Shown: positions 35,590-45,195 of the stretch, in pieces
Position numbering within the stretch: position 1 is the first letter of the stretch
Layout of the letters: each line of letters opens with the position of its first letter
Assembly (NCBI GenBank): GCA_963721725.1
Contig: CAVRLX010000009.1
Span: 620,001 to 684,000 of the forward strand
DNA: 64,000 nucleotides
Origin: RI-153 sp963721725
Lineage (GTDB): Bacteria > Chloroflexota > Anaerolineae > Caldilineales > Caldilineaceae
Direction: 5' to 3'
Position numbers and translations under genes: made by a program
Notes under the pieces: generated by a model
The model's database searches: none
Seen by the model: only the letters and a program-made list of their open reading frames with translations
What the model was told of the DNA's origin: nothing

Positions 35590-35620
35590 CCCATGCAGAA
35601 AGCCCTCTGCGTGGGTTTCT
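35590..35620 (+). terminator. Candidate terminator after the lipid kinase gene
   Basis: CCCATGCAGA and TCTGCGTGGG form a 10-bp stem with one G-U pair around AAGCCC, followed by TTTCTCATTT. It lies about 80 bases after the lipid kinase stop. Confidence 0.55.
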
Positions 35621-35706
35621 CATTTATATACTCCGCAGCAGACTACACGGACATTTTTCAAAGAGCAGAAACTGTTCCTTTGTGGCGCTGCTTCGTATAA
35701 CCGTGG

Positions 35707-36678
35707 TTGACACAGATCAATTTGCTGAACAAAGAACGTATTTTGCAATGGGTTCGGTTCTCTGCTGGGACAGAAAGCAGTGCCCAAATCAAACAACGGC
35801 TGACGGAAGATGGCAACTCGGCGGCGAGCGTCATCGCCAGCAGTGCTGTTTTGGATGGCCGCATCTGGCTGGAGCGCAGCCCGTGGCGGCTGGCAGGCGG
35901 TTGGACTATGGCAGGCGCACTGCTGGCCGCCGGTTTCTTTCTAGATCCCACTCAAATCGAGCCAATCCGGCTAGTGTTGCTTTTTTTGCTAATTGATCTC
36001 TTCTGGGGCAGCATCTGGGGCGCAATGACCTTGCCCAACAGTCTGCCCAATTTGGAGCAACATCGCCACCAGCGCCGTGTCTGGTTGCCCTATTTACAAG
36101 CCGATTCCCCCGCTGCCCGTCTTTTTGGCGTAGATAAACCGGGCATTTTGGCGGTGATCTTGCGGGTGGCGCTGCCGGGGATTGGCTTGGCTGGAATCGT
36201 TTCGGCAATTTTAGGCCCAAGCTTGTTGCCCTTGACTGCCATCGTCGTCGTCATCTCTCTGGGCAGTTGGCTCCATCGCCAGATCTCTCTGGTCCCTGTG
36301 CTCTTTTTGCACAGTCTAATCTCGGTGGCATTGCCCTGGTGGGCTATCTATTTTCAATTAGACCCACTGGGTCTAGTGGGATTCAACGACTACTGGATCT
36401 TAGGGGTATTGTGGACGCTTCACGTCTGGGGCGGCAACCGGTTGCTGGTCAACCGGGTGGACAGGCCAGGCTTGGCTATGGTGGTCTTGGCCCAACTGGG
36501 GATCATCCTTTTGTTGATCCTGGCCCAGACGCCGCTCTGGCTGGCGATTCTGAGCGTGCTCTGGCTGCCCACTTGGCTGACCCTCTATCGCCGCCATGCC
36601 TTGTGGTCTGTGGAACTTTGGTGGCTCTTGGCGTTTTTGATCAGCGCTTTTGCTGTAGGGCAGCGGCTGTTGGTTTGA
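35707..36678 (+). CDS. Membrane protein of unknown function
   Basis: A protein of up to 323 residues. After a soluble N-terminal part of about 60 residues (SSAQIKQRLTEDG, LDGRIWLERSPWRL) come some eight hydrophobic segments, including GIGLAGIVSAILGPSLLPL, LGIILLLILAQTPLWLAIL and a last LLAFLISAFAVG. No catalytic motif or family is recognisable. The start is unclear: the open frame begins at a TTG (35707) and no good ribosome site precedes it. It is followed by the HD-domain gene 57 bases later. Confidence 0.6.
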   Translation: MTQINLLNKERILQWVRFSAGTESSAQIKQRLTEDGNSAASVIASSAVLDGRIWLERSPWRLAGGWTMAGALLAAGFFLDPTQIEPIRLVLLFLLIDLFWGSIWGAMTLPNSLPNLEQHRHQRRVWLPYLQADSPAARLFGVDKPGILAVILRVALPGIGLAGIVSAILGPSLLPLTAIVVVISLGSWLHRQISLVPVLFLHSLISVALPWWAIYFQLDPLGLVGFNDYWILGVLWTLHVWGGNRLLVNRVDRPGLAMVVLAQLGIILLLILAQTPLWLAILSVLWLPTWLTLYRRHALWSVELWWLLAFLISAFAVGQRLLV

Positions 36679-36735
36679 TTCGGCGTCACTTCTCAACTCG
36701 TTATCTATCTCTTCCAAACTGGACCCTGGTTACCT

Positions 36736-37428
36736 ATGAAAACTGAAAAAATAGCCGAACAGCCTGCCGTGGTGACGGTGGATCAAGTGCGCAGCGACAC
36801 GGAAGTGATTGCTTTTGTACGCCATGCCAACGAATCGCTGCGCGCGCTGGGCTACACAGAACATGGGCAACGCCATGCCGGGTTGGTGGGGCATATTGCC
36901 GCTAATGTATTGGACCGGCTTGATCATGATGTACGGTTGGGGCAACTGGCGCATATTGCCGGCTATATTCACGACATTGGCAACTTGATCCATCGGGAGA
37001 ACCACGCCCAGAGCGGCAGTCTGATGGCATGGCCGATTCTCAAGCGACTGGGGATGTCTGCCCAAGAGATTGCCATTGTCATGAATGCCATTGGTAACCA
37101 TGAGGAAGAGCGCGGCACGGCCACCAATCCTGTGGCAGCCGCGGTGATTATCGCTGACAAGGCCGATGTCCACCGCAGCCGTGTTCAAAACCCCGATATG
37201 GCGACCTTTGACATCCATGATCGAGTTAATTATGCCTCAACGCGCAGTTTTGTGCGCGTGCAGGCTGAGGAAAAAATTATTGCGCTAGAGCTAGAGATCG
37301 ACACGAACTTTGCCCAGGTCATTGAATATTTTGAAATCTTTTTAAGCCGCATGACAATGGTCAGGCAAGCCGTGCAATTTTTAGAATGTGAGTTCCGACT
37401 CATTATCAATGATGTACGTTTTTCATAA
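36736..37428 (+). CDS. HD-domain phosphohydrolase
   Basis: A 230-residue protein whose HD core is seen as TEHGQRHAGLVGHIA (His about 43, 47 and 53), GYIHDIGN with H79-D80, and IHRENHAQSG (H86, H90), followed by GNHEEERGTATNPVAAAVIIADKAD in pieces. HD hydrolases act on phosphate esters, nucleotides or cyclic dinucleotides. Its closeness to cdaA (3 kb) makes a nucleotide-signal role imaginable, but no phosphodiesterase-specific motif is visible. Confidence 0.8.
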   Translation: MKTEKIAEQPAVVTVDQVRSDTEVIAFVRHANESLRALGYTEHGQRHAGLVGHIAANVLDRLDHDVRLGQLAHIAGYIHDIGNLIHRENHAQSGSLMAWPILKRLGMSAQEIAIVMNAIGNHEEERGTATNPVAAAVIIADKADVHRSRVQNPDMATFDIHDRVNYASTRSFVRVQAEEKIIALELEIDTNFAQVIEYFEIFLSRMTMVRQAVQFLECEFRLIINDVRFS

Positions 37429-37532
37429 CGACACTCTGCCCGTCCCTTTTTGCGCTCCGCGCGTTTATTTACTTTTATCCGTTTGGGCCGAGATCTCGCC
37501 CTGTTGAAAGCTACAAGAAGGTGGAACGATCC

Positions 37533-38333
37533 ATGTACATTGTGCGTTTTGTAACGAACACAGCCGATGTTCGCTCTAAGCCCATTTGGGGACTCTTGGT
37601 GGAAAAATTTGTCTATCCCTTAAAGCGCGCACCCTATGAAAGCCCGCGCCTTGCGAGGGATTTTGCCCCAGAAATTGAAGGCGCACCCATTCTTTTGGAT
37701 GAAGTAAAATTGCTCCCCCCGTGTGATCCGCGCAAGATCATCTGTGTGGGCCGCAACTATGCCGAACACGCTCGCGAGCTAGGTAACGAAGTTCCCGAAG
37801 AGCCAGCCATCTTTCTTAAGGCGACCACCACGTTGGTTGGCCCCGGCGAAGATGTCCTCTATCCGTCGATTAGCTCACGCCTGGACCATGAAGGCGAACT
37901 GGCGTTGGTGATTGGTAAACGTGCCCGCTACCTGAACCCCCAGGATGCCCACAACATTATCTTGGGCTACACCTGTGCCAACGATGTCACGGCACGCGAT
38001 CTGCAAAAGAAGGATGTACAATGGACACGCGGCAAGAACTTCGACACCTTTGGCCCGGTTGGCCCCTGGTTGGACACAAACTTCGACCCTACTAACAAGA
38101 CCATTCGCTGTCTGGTCAACGGCGAGGTGAGGCAGGAGAGCAATACCGCCAAAATGGTTCACTCTATTGGAGAAATCCTGGCCTTTGTTTCGCAGTTTAT
38201 GACCCTGGAACCGGGTGATCTGGTGATGACGGGGACGCCGGATGGCGTTAGCCCCATGCAACCGGGGGATATGGTAACTGTGGAGATCGAAGGCTTAGGC
38301 TCGTTGACCAACCGGATCGTGGCGGGCGTGTAG
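37533..38333 (+). CDS. Fumarylacetoacetate hydrolase-family protein
   Basis: A protein of about 266 residues with the FAH fold: CVGRNYAEHARELGNEVPEEP, DHEGELALVIGKRARY (acidic metal ligands), GYTCANDVTARDLQ and TGTPDGVSPMQPGD. Members cleave C-C bonds or decarboxylate beta-keto acids (acylpyruvate hydrolase, oxaloacetate decarboxylase, HpcE/HHDD types). The start MYIVRFVTN is chosen over the GTG 12 bases earlier because AAGAAGGTGG gives a suitable ribosome site. argF follows 44 bases later. Confidence 0.88.
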   Translation: MYIVRFVTNTADVRSKPIWGLLVEKFVYPLKRAPYESPRLARDFAPEIEGAPILLDEVKLLPPCDPRKIICVGRNYAEHARELGNEVPEEPAIFLKATTTLVGPGEDVLYPSISSRLDHEGELALVIGKRARYLNPQDAHNIILGYTCANDVTARDLQKKDVQWTRGKNFDTFGPVGPWLDTNFDPTNKTIRCLVNGEVRQESNTAKMVHSIGEILAFVSQFMTLEPGDLVMTGTPDGVSPMQPGDMVTVEIEGLGSLTNRIVAGV

Positions 38334-38377
38334 CCCAACGATCCTCCACCTTTTCAAAAGAGACCGAGGAACTGACT

Positions 38378-39313
38378 GTGTCTTCTATTCCTGCACTGCA
38401 ACATTTTACTGATCTGCAAGGGCTGTCCAACGATCAATTTTGGGGGCTGTTGCGGCTGGCAAAACGGCTGAAAGACGAACGGACTCAGGCTGGACGCAAC
38501 GAACCTATCCTGGCGGGGAAATCGCTGGCGATGATCTTCATGAAACCCTCTTTGCGTACCCGTGTCAGCTTCGAGATGGGAATGCAACACTTGGGCGGCT
38601 ATGGCTTTTATCTCAGCCCGCAAGAGGTGGGCCTGGGCAGCCGCGAAAGCGCACCCGACGTGGCGCGCGTACTCAGTGGCTATGTAGATGGCATTATGGC
38701 GCGCGTCTTTGATCACACACACATCTTGGAAATGGCCGAATGGGGCAGCGTGCCGGTGATCAACGGCTTAAGCGATTTTAGCCACCCTTGCCAAGCCCTC
38801 ACCGATATCTTCACGGCCTGGGAACACCTGGGCGATCTGGAAGATCGCACGCTGGTCTACGTGGGTGACGGGGCCAACAATGTGGCGACTAGCCTGATCA
38901 TGGCCGCTGGCAAAGTGGGGATGAACGTGCGAATGGTCTCGCCCAAAGGCTACACGCCCGAACACGAGATCCTCTCCACCGGCGAGGGCGAGGTCGTGGT
39001 CACCGATGATCTGGACGGCGTGCAAGGGGCCGATATTCTCTATACCGACGTGTGGACGAGCATGGGCCAGGAAGACGAGCGCACAAAACGGCTGGCGATC
39101 TTTCCGCCCTATCAACTCAACCGCACGCTATTGGAACGCACAGGCAATCCCGACGTTATGGTGATGCACTGTTTGCCCGCTCACCGGGGCGAAGAGATTA
39201 CTGACGATGTTGCCGATGGCGAAGGTAGTTTGCTCTTCCCCCAAGCGCATAACCGTCTTCATGCCCAAAAGGCCATTCTGGCCCACTTGCTGGGCAATGT
39301 GCCGCTTGAATAA
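38378..39313 (+). CDS. argF: Ornithine carbamoyltransferase
   Basis: A 311-residue transcarbamylase making citrulline from ornithine and carbamoyl phosphate. Carbamoyl-phosphate site KPSLRTR (about 56-62), HPCQALTD, the ornithine-binding loop with TDVWTSMGQE (SMG), and the catalytic MHCLPAHRGEEI are present. The length is typical. The start is a GTG at 38378 with GACCGAGGA upstream. No other arginine genes are in the window. Confidence 0.93.
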   Translation: MSSIPALQHFTDLQGLSNDQFWGLLRLAKRLKDERTQAGRNEPILAGKSLAMIFMKPSLRTRVSFEMGMQHLGGYGFYLSPQEVGLGSRESAPDVARVLSGYVDGIMARVFDHTHILEMAEWGSVPVINGLSDFSHPCQALTDIFTAWEHLGDLEDRTLVYVGDGANNVATSLIMAAGKVGMNVRMVSPKGYTPEHEILSTGEGEVVVTDDLDGVQGADILYTDVWTSMGQEDERTKRLAIFPPYQLNRTLLERTGNPDVMVMHCLPAHRGEEITDDVADGEGSLLFPQAHNRLHAQKAILAHLLGNVPLE

Positions 39314-39352
39314 TCCGATTTTCCGGTCAGTGTAGACTGGTCACTGTTTCTT

Positions 39353-40189
39353 ATGCTTGATAATGTGTTTGCTGTGCTCAATCGATTGACCAACTGGCAA
39401 AGTATCATCGATCTGAGCCTCGTCGCCCTTTTCTTCTATATTTTGCTCCGGCTCTTTCGAGGCACACAGGCCGTTCAACTTCTGCGCGGCATCCTTGTGA
39501 TTGGGCTGGTGGTGGCGGTCATCGCACGCACCGAGGAGCTAACCGCCTTTCGTTGGTTGCTGCGTAGTAGCTCGTTGGCCGTGCTGGTGGCGATTCCGGT
39601 GATCTTTCAGCCGGAGTTGCGGCGTGCCCTGGAACGGGTGGGGCGGGGGATGCCTTTTTTGAATCGTCGTGTGGAAGGGGCCATGACCCAGCAGTTCATC
39701 AACGAGATCGTCAAAGCCTGTGAGCAATTGGCCGATAACCGCTATGGCGCGCTGATTGTGATGGAGGGCAGCACGGGGTTGGGCGAATACATCGACCGGG
39801 GCGTGCCGATTAATGGTGAGATCACGGCAGAATTGTTGACCACAATTTTCTTTCCCAAAACGGCGTTGCATGATGGGGCCGTGATTGTGCGTGACGGCAA
39901 AGTGACGGCTGCTGCTTGTGTGTTGCCCCTCACCCATCGTGAGCTATTGGATCCGCAATTGGGCACGCGCCACCGCGCTGCCATCGGCATCACAGAGCAA
40001 TCAGATGCGCTGTCGCTGGCTGTCTCCGAAGAGACCGGCGCGATTTCGGTTGCTCGCAATGGGCGGATTGTGCGGCGGCTGGACAATAACCGGCTGCGCC
40101 GCATCCTCACCGAATTTTTCGATCCCAGAACATCGAATCATGAAAACGAAGGGGAAGAAGTTGAGGTTGAACCGAGCGCCCCGTCGTAA
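39353..40189 (+). CDS. cdaA: Diadenylate cyclase, CdaA type
   Basis: A 278-residue membrane-bound c-di-AMP synthase. Three N-terminal helices (LSLVALFFYILLR, LRGILVIGLVVAVI, LAVLVAIPVIFQP) precede the DAC domain with DGA (about 174-176) and RHRAA (206-210), the ATP-binding and catalytic motifs. It condenses two ATP to c-di-AMP, which governs potassium and osmotic balance. ybbR/cdaR follows 4 bases later, the classic regulator pairing. Confidence 0.93.
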   Translation: MLDNVFAVLNRLTNWQSIIDLSLVALFFYILLRLFRGTQAVQLLRGILVIGLVVAVIARTEELTAFRWLLRSSSLAVLVAIPVIFQPELRRALERVGRGMPFLNRRVEGAMTQQFINEIVKACEQLADNRYGALIVMEGSTGLGEYIDRGVPINGEITAELLTTIFFPKTALHDGAVIVRDGKVTAAACVLPLTHRELLDPQLGTRHRAAIGITEQSDALSLAVSEETGAISVARNGRIVRRLDNNRLRRILTEFFDPRTSNHENEGEEVEVEPSAPS

Positions 40190-40193
40190 CGAC

Positions 40194-41516
40194 ATGAAAG
40201 AAAATATGAGTACGCTGATCATGTCCATTCTATTGGCCCTGATCGTCTGGATTTTTGCCATTGACCAGGAAAATCCACTGCTGCGCCAGGAATTTGATCA
40301 GCCCATTCCCATCCAGGTGCGGGGGATGACTGATGGCATGCAAACCCTGCAAGATCTCACCAAAAAGACCGTCTTTCTGACCCTGCGCGCTCCGCTGCGC
40401 TCCTGGGAAACCGTCACTCCCGACGATTTCGACGTCTATATCGACCTTTCCAACTTCATCACCGGCACACACGAAGTTCCCATCCAAGTGGACGCTGTCA
40501 ACCCGGACATTGACGTCATCGACGTGCAGCCGCGCCAGTTGCGTGTACAGGTCGAGCCGATTATCACGAAAACCGTGCCAGTGCAGATCGAGATTATGGA
40601 TAGTCCTGCCTTTAGCTATGAGTCGCAGACAGCCATTGTCGAGCCAGAAACGGCCATAGTCACCGGTCCGCGCACCCAGGTGGAACAGGTGAGCAGCGCC
40701 GTGGCCGAGGTCTTTTTGCGCAATGCCAAAAGCCAAGTGGAGCGCACACAGTCGCTTTCACCGCGCAACGGCCAAAATTTGAATGTGGATCGGGTGAGCA
40801 TCGACCCCCAGAGCGTGAGTATTGTGGTGCCGATTGTGCAGAGGCCAGGGCGCAAGGAGGTGGCCGTGGTGGTCCCCGTGGAAGGGCAGCCGGCGCCTGG
40901 TTATCGGCTCACCAGCATTAGCTCGGAACCCGGCACGGTGATCCTGCGCGGCAGCACCGAAGCCCTGAGCGAAGTGGGCGGCTATGTAGAGACGCCGCGC
41001 TTGAACATTGAGAACGCCACCGCCGAGGTGCGAGAGCGCCTGCCCCTGATTTTGCCGGAGAATGTCTCGACCTTGGGCGAATCCAGCGTCACCGCTGTGA
41101 TTGGTATCTCGGCGATTGAAAGCAGCCTCCCCGTCACCCGCCAGCCGATTATCCAAGGCTTGGACAACAACTTGCGTGCCTCGGTTGCGCTTAATCAAGT
41201 GGATGTGATTGTCAGCGGCCCCATGCCGCGGCTGGATGCCTTGCGTAGCGAAGATGTGCGTGTCACGCTTGATCTGACGGGGCTATTGCCCGGACGCCAT
41301 CAGGTGATCCCGCGGGTGGTTGCGCCTGAAGGCATCACCGTGGAAGGGGTGATCCCCCAGGCGGTGGAGGTCTCGATTGAGTCGCTGATCACAGCTACTC
41401 CGTCGGCGACAGCCGAAGCCGAGGTGCCTGCCAGCAACGCCACGCCAGGGGCAATCCTCACGCCAGGGGCGATCCTCACGCCTGAAACCACGCCTACGCC
41501 AGGGGCGTCTGGCTGA
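40194..41516 (+). CDS. YbbR/CdaR-like regulator of CdaA
   Basis: A protein of about 440 residues with one N-terminal membrane helix (LIMSILLALIVWIFAI) and four YbbR-type beta domains outside the membrane (VFLTLRAPLRSWETV, ITKTVPVQIEIMD, GQPAPGYRLTSISSEPGTV, ASVALNQVDVIVSGP). It is known to bind and control CdaA. The true start is MKENMSTLIM at 40194; the open frame extends far into cdaA as a shadow. The tail contains an 18-base direct repeat coding TPGAIL twice, then PTPGASG, likely a flexible linker near or in the cell wall. Confidence 0.85.
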   Translation: MKENMSTLIMSILLALIVWIFAIDQENPLLRQEFDQPIPIQVRGMTDGMQTLQDLTKKTVFLTLRAPLRSWETVTPDDFDVYIDLSNFITGTHEVPIQVDAVNPDIDVIDVQPRQLRVQVEPIITKTVPVQIEIMDSPAFSYESQTAIVEPETAIVTGPRTQVEQVSSAVAEVFLRNAKSQVERTQSLSPRNGQNLNVDRVSIDPQSVSIVVPIVQRPGRKEVAVVVPVEGQPAPGYRLTSISSEPGTVILRGSTEALSEVGGYVETPRLNIENATAEVRERLPLILPENVSTLGESSVTAVIGISAIESSLPVTRQPIIQGLDNNLRASVALNQVDVIVSGPMPRLDALRSEDVRVTLDLTGLLPGRHQVIPRVVAPEGITVEGVIPQAVEVSIESLITATPSATAEAEVPASNATPGAILTPGAILTPETTPTPGASG

Positions 41517-41688
41517 CCCACTTTTAGGCAGATCTCTTCTTTTCAACGTAAAATAGAGAATGGTTCACCGTGATGCGTTGCCGCGTCGACTGTTGACGAA
41601 AGACGAAAGGCCAATCCAAAGCAATCACTGGGTGAACTCTCCCTATTTTCCCGATCTGCAAAGATCACGTACCTGAATGAAGTGATGT

Positions 41689-43071
41689 ATGAAACAACGT
41701 AAACCTGTGGTCGCTCTGGTGGGCCGCCCGAATGTGGGCAAGTCCACCTTATTTAATAAATTGACGGGAACCCGTACCGCGATTGTGGAAGATCTGCCCG
41801 GCACCACGCGCGATCGGCTCTATGGCGAAAGCGATTGGAACGGAGTCGGCTTTATTGTGATTGACACTGGCGGGCTAGAAGCGCTCGCCACCGCCGAGCA
41901 GCGCGCCCAAGATCCTTATGCCGAGCCGCTGGCGCGCGATTCAGCGCGCTTTGTCAACGAGATTCAAAATCAGGCACAAGTCGCGATTGAAGAGGCCGAC
42001 GCTATTGTCTTTGTGGTGGACGGCAAAGAAGGCTTGACTGCGGCCGATCAGGATGTGTCCGAGGTGCTGCGGCTGACGACCAAGCCGCTTTTTTTGGCGG
42101 TGAATAAGACCGAAAGCCAGGAGCGGCAGCTCAACGCCGCCGAGTTTTGGGCGCTGGGCTTGGGCCAACCTATCCCGATTAGCGCCTATCATGGCATGGG
42201 CGTAGGCGATCTGTTGGATGATCTGGTGGCGGCATTGCCAGCCTATCCGGTTGACGAAGAAAAAGAAGATACCATCGGCATCGCCATTGTGGGCCGCCCC
42301 AATGTGGGGAAGAGTAGCCTGCTCAATGCCCTGCTCGGCCACGAGCGCGCCATTGTCAGCGAGATCGCCGGCACCACGCGCGACACCATCGACACTGAAA
42401 TTGTCTATGAAGGGCAAAAGATCACCCTGCTTGACACAGCGGGCATTCGGCGGCGTGGCAAGGTGGAGCCAGGCATTGAAAAGTACAGCGTACTGCGCAG
42501 TATGCAAGGCATTGACCGCGCCGATGTGGCGTTGCTGCTCATCGACGCCGCGGATGGCGTCACTGCCCAGGATGCCCACGTGGCGGGCTATGTGCTGGAA
42601 AAGCAAAAGGGAGTCGTGGTCATCGTCAACAAGTGGGATTCAGTGGAAAAAGATACGAACACGATGGTGGAATTCACGCGCAAGGTGCGCCAGGAATTGA
42701 AGTTTCTGGACTATGTACCGGTGATCTTCATCAGCGCGCTGACCAAACAGCGTATCCACACTGTGTTGCCCACGGCACTCACCGTTGCCGCCGAACGCCA
42801 GCATCGCATTCCCACCAGCGAGCTAAACCGGGTGATTCAAGACGCCTATGATCACACGCCGCCGCCATCGCACAACGGGCGACGGCTGCGCATCTATTAT
42901 GCCACCCAGGCTGGCGTGGCTCCACCCACCTTTGTGCTCTTTGTCAACGATGACGAACTGGCCCACTTTTCATATCAGCGCTATTTGGAAAATCAACTGC
43001 GCGAACACCATGCCTACATTGGCACACCCATCCGCATCTTCTTGCGCCCACGCAAGCAAAACGAAGAGTAG
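41689..43071 (+). CDS. der: Ribosome biogenesis GTPase Der (EngA)
   Basis: A 460-residue tandem GTPase required for 50S ribosome maturation. Walker A motifs GRPNVGKST (12-20) and the second GRPNVGKSS, G3 DTGG and DTAG, and G4 NKTE and NKWD are all visible, followed by the C-terminal KH-like domain (RLRIYYATQAGVAPPTFVLFVN). Unlike many genes here it is intact in one frame. The 172-base gap upstream holds no clear feature apart from repeat-like GACGAAAGACGAAAGG. Confidence 0.95.
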   Translation: MKQRKPVVALVGRPNVGKSTLFNKLTGTRTAIVEDLPGTTRDRLYGESDWNGVGFIVIDTGGLEALATAEQRAQDPYAEPLARDSARFVNEIQNQAQVAIEEADAIVFVVDGKEGLTAADQDVSEVLRLTTKPLFLAVNKTESQERQLNAAEFWALGLGQPIPISAYHGMGVGDLLDDLVAALPAYPVDEEKEDTIGIAIVGRPNVGKSSLLNALLGHERAIVSEIAGTTRDTIDTEIVYEGQKITLLDTAGIRRRGKVEPGIEKYSVLRSMQGIDRADVALLLIDAADGVTAQDAHVAGYVLEKQKGVVVIVNKWDSVEKDTNTMVEFTRKVRQELKFLDYVPVIFISALTKQRIHTVLPTALTVAAERQHRIPTSELNRVIQDAYDHTPPPSHNGRRLRIYYATQAGVAPPTFVLFVNDDELAHFSYQRYLENQLREHHAYIGTPIRIFLRPRKQNEE

Positions 43072-43086
43072 GAAAGCAAAGTCATC

Positions 43087-44025
43087 ATGCGCGCAATTCA
43101 GGCTTACACAATTGAAATTGTGCTGATCGGTGTGCTCACCGCGGCGGTGGCTTTCTTTGGCTATCTGGGCTATGGGCTGGTGGAACCCGCACAGGATGAG
43201 CTAACGTTCTCTGGCGAGCAAGCCCTGGCCCACGTGGCAACCCAGGTTGAATTCGGCACGCGCATCACCGGCACGCCGGAAAATATCGAAATGGGCGACT
43301 GGCTGATTGCGGAATTGGGCGAGTTGGGCTGGGAAGTTTATATTCAGCCCTATGACGTGGGCACGCCGGCTGTGGCGGCGCGTAATATTATCGCCGTGCG
43401 CGGGCAGGGTCCCAGCGTGGTGTTGGGCGCGCATTATGATACGCGCATCTATGCCGATGAAGATCCCGACCCCGCCCGCCACATTGAACCTGTATTGGGG
43501 GCCAATGATGGTGCTTCTGGTGTGGCGGTCTTGCTGGAACTGGCGCGCACGCTCAACGTCCCCGTCACGGGCAAAGAGATCTGCCTTGTCTTTTTCGATG
43601 CCGAGGACAACGGGCGCATCCCCGGCTGGGAGTCGTTCAGCCTGGGCAGTGCCTATTTTGTCTCGCGCTTGGATGCATTGCCCAAGTGTGCCGAGCCTCA
43701 GTTTGCCGTAATCGTAGATATGATCGGAGACGCCGATCAGCAGGTCTATCGAGAACGCAACAGCACGGAAAGTTTAACCGATGCGATCTGGGGCGTGGCT
43801 GCGGATCTGGGCTATGGGCAGTGGATCATCAACGAACCCAAATATAGCATCACCGATGATCATATTCCCTTTTTGCAAGCGGGCATCCCCGCTGTAGATC
43901 TGATCGATTTTGACTATCCTTATTGGCATACCGTCTCGGACACGCTGGACAAAGTAGGGGCCGATAGCCTGCAACGGATTGGCCGCACGTTGGAAGTCTG
44001 GCTGGAAGATGGCGCACCGTACTAA
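43087..44025 (+). CDS. M28-family zinc aminopeptidase, membrane-anchored
   Basis: A 312-residue protein with one N-terminal helix (IVLIGVLTAAVAFFGYLGYG) and an M28 catalytic domain: VVLGAHYDTR, GANDGASGVAVLLELA, FFDAEDNG, VIVDMIGDADQ and a final DYPYWHTVSDTLDK, supplying the His/Asp/Glu zinc ligands. It would trim peptides outside the membrane. Some M28 relatives are glutaminyl cyclases, which I cannot exclude. It starts 15 bases after der. Confidence 0.87.
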   Translation: MRAIQAYTIEIVLIGVLTAAVAFFGYLGYGLVEPAQDELTFSGEQALAHVATQVEFGTRITGTPENIEMGDWLIAELGELGWEVYIQPYDVGTPAVAARNIIAVRGQGPSVVLGAHYDTRIYADEDPDPARHIEPVLGANDGASGVAVLLELARTLNVPVTGKEICLVFFDAEDNGRIPGWESFSLGSAYFVSRLDALPKCAEPQFAVIVDMIGDADQQVYRERNSTESLTDAIWGVAADLGYGQWIINEPKYSITDDHIPFLQAGIPAVDLIDFDYPYWHTVSDTLDKVGADSLQRIGRTLEVWLEDGAPY

Positions 44026-44175
44026 CGATACTGCTTTCGCAATTTTCACTGGACAAGAGGGCGAAGTGACAAGGTGAAGGTTTCCATACGCATCTTGTCA
44101 TCCCCTCACCCTGCCCTTTGGCTCTCATAACCTGACAGAAGATCTAATTTTGCATAGCAAGGGAGAACTCGCTGT

Positions 44176-45126
44176 ATGAATCCTGTTATTTTTGATTTAG
44201 GCCCATTTGCCCTGCAATGGTACGGCCTTTTTATTGTGGGCGGGGCGGTGATTGCGGCGTGGTTTTCGGCGCGCCAGGCCGAGCGGTCCGGCGAAAATCC
44301 CGATCACGTCTGGAATCTGCTGGCGTGGACGCTCATCGCCGGTATCATCGGGGCGCGGCTCTACCACGTGTTTAGCTCCCCCGCCGATGCTGCGGGCTGG
44401 TCCTATTATCGTGAAAATCCCATTGATATTATCAACTTTTGGAATGGCGGTTTCCACGGCCTGGGCATCTACGGCGGGCTGGTAGGCGGTATCCTGGCAA
44501 TTGTGGTCTACAGTTGGATCAACAAACTCAACGTCCTCAATTACCTCGACTACATTGGCCCCAATGTCTTAATTGCACAGGCGGTTGGGCGCATGGGTAA
44601 CTTTGTCAACCAAGAGTTGTACGGCCCCGCCACCGATGTGGCGTGGGCTTTTCACATTAACCCAGCCTATCCCTGCCAACGTCCGCCTACCCTGCCGGCG
44701 AGCATCGGGCTGTGTGGCACGGGCAACCTCTCGCCCGAAACCGTACAGTGGTATGCCGCGAATGGCTTTCACCCCACCTTTTTCTACGAAGCCCTGTGGA
44801 ATGTAGCCATGTTCGCCCTGCTCTATGTGATCATCCGCCGCTATGGGCACAAATTGCGCCAGGGCGACGGCGCACTGCTCTATCTGATTGCCTATCCGCT
44901 GGGCCGCTTTTGGGTGGAGATGTTCCGCCCCGATGCCTGGGTGATGGGATCGATGGCAACCGCCCAATGGATCGCCATCCTCAGTGTTGTGGTCAGCAGC
45001 GCGATTCTGATCTACCGCCATGTGGGTTGGTCGGCCAAAGCACACCCGGAAGAGAGTTTGATTGCCTTGAGCAACGCGGCACCCGTCCGCCCTGTTGTGA
45101 CTGAGACAGCCAAACGGGGAACATGA
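44176..45126 (+). CDS. lgt: Prolipoprotein diacylglyceryl transferase
   Basis: A 316-residue polytopic enzyme that attaches diacylglycerol to the lipobox cysteine of prolipoproteins. It has the opening FALQWYGLFIVGG, the conserved GARLYHV and the signature AVGRMGNFVNQELYG with the essential Arg and Asn. It serves the several lipoproteins in this window. A central insertion (YPCQRPPTLPASIGLCG) is longer than in proteobacterial Lgt but common in Gram-positive-like forms. A two-way terminator follows. Confidence 0.94.
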   Translation: MNPVIFDLGPFALQWYGLFIVGGAVIAAWFSARQAERSGENPDHVWNLLAWTLIAGIIGARLYHVFSSPADAAGWSYYRENPIDIINFWNGGFHGLGIYGGLVGGILAIVVYSWINKLNVLNYLDYIGPNVLIAQAVGRMGNFVNQELYGPATDVAWAFHINPAYPCQRPPTLPASIGLCGTGNLSPETVQWYAANGFHPTFFYEALWNVAMFALLYVIIRRYGHKLRQGDGALLYLIAYPLGRFWVEMFRPDAWVMGSMATAQWIAILSVVVSSAILIYRHVGWSAKAHPEESLIALSNAAPVRPVVTETAKRGT

Positions 45127-45150
45127 TTCACGTTTTCAAACCCACAAAAC

Positions 45151-45185
45151 AAAAAGGCTCAGGGCATCTACCCTGAGCCTTTTTT
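45151..45185. terminator. Two-way terminator between lgt and DUF503
   Basis: AAAAAGGCTCAGGG and CCCTGAGCCTTTTT form a perfect 14-bp stem with a 6-base loop, with T/A runs on both sides, between convergent genes. Confidence 0.92.
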
Positions 45186-45195
45186 ATGCCATCTT

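Noticed and set aside
41517..41688. A possible riboswitch or small RNA before der.
   Set aside because: Only a weak match between GGTTCACC and GGGTGAAC and some GACGAAAG repeats are seen; no known riboswitch core is recognisable.
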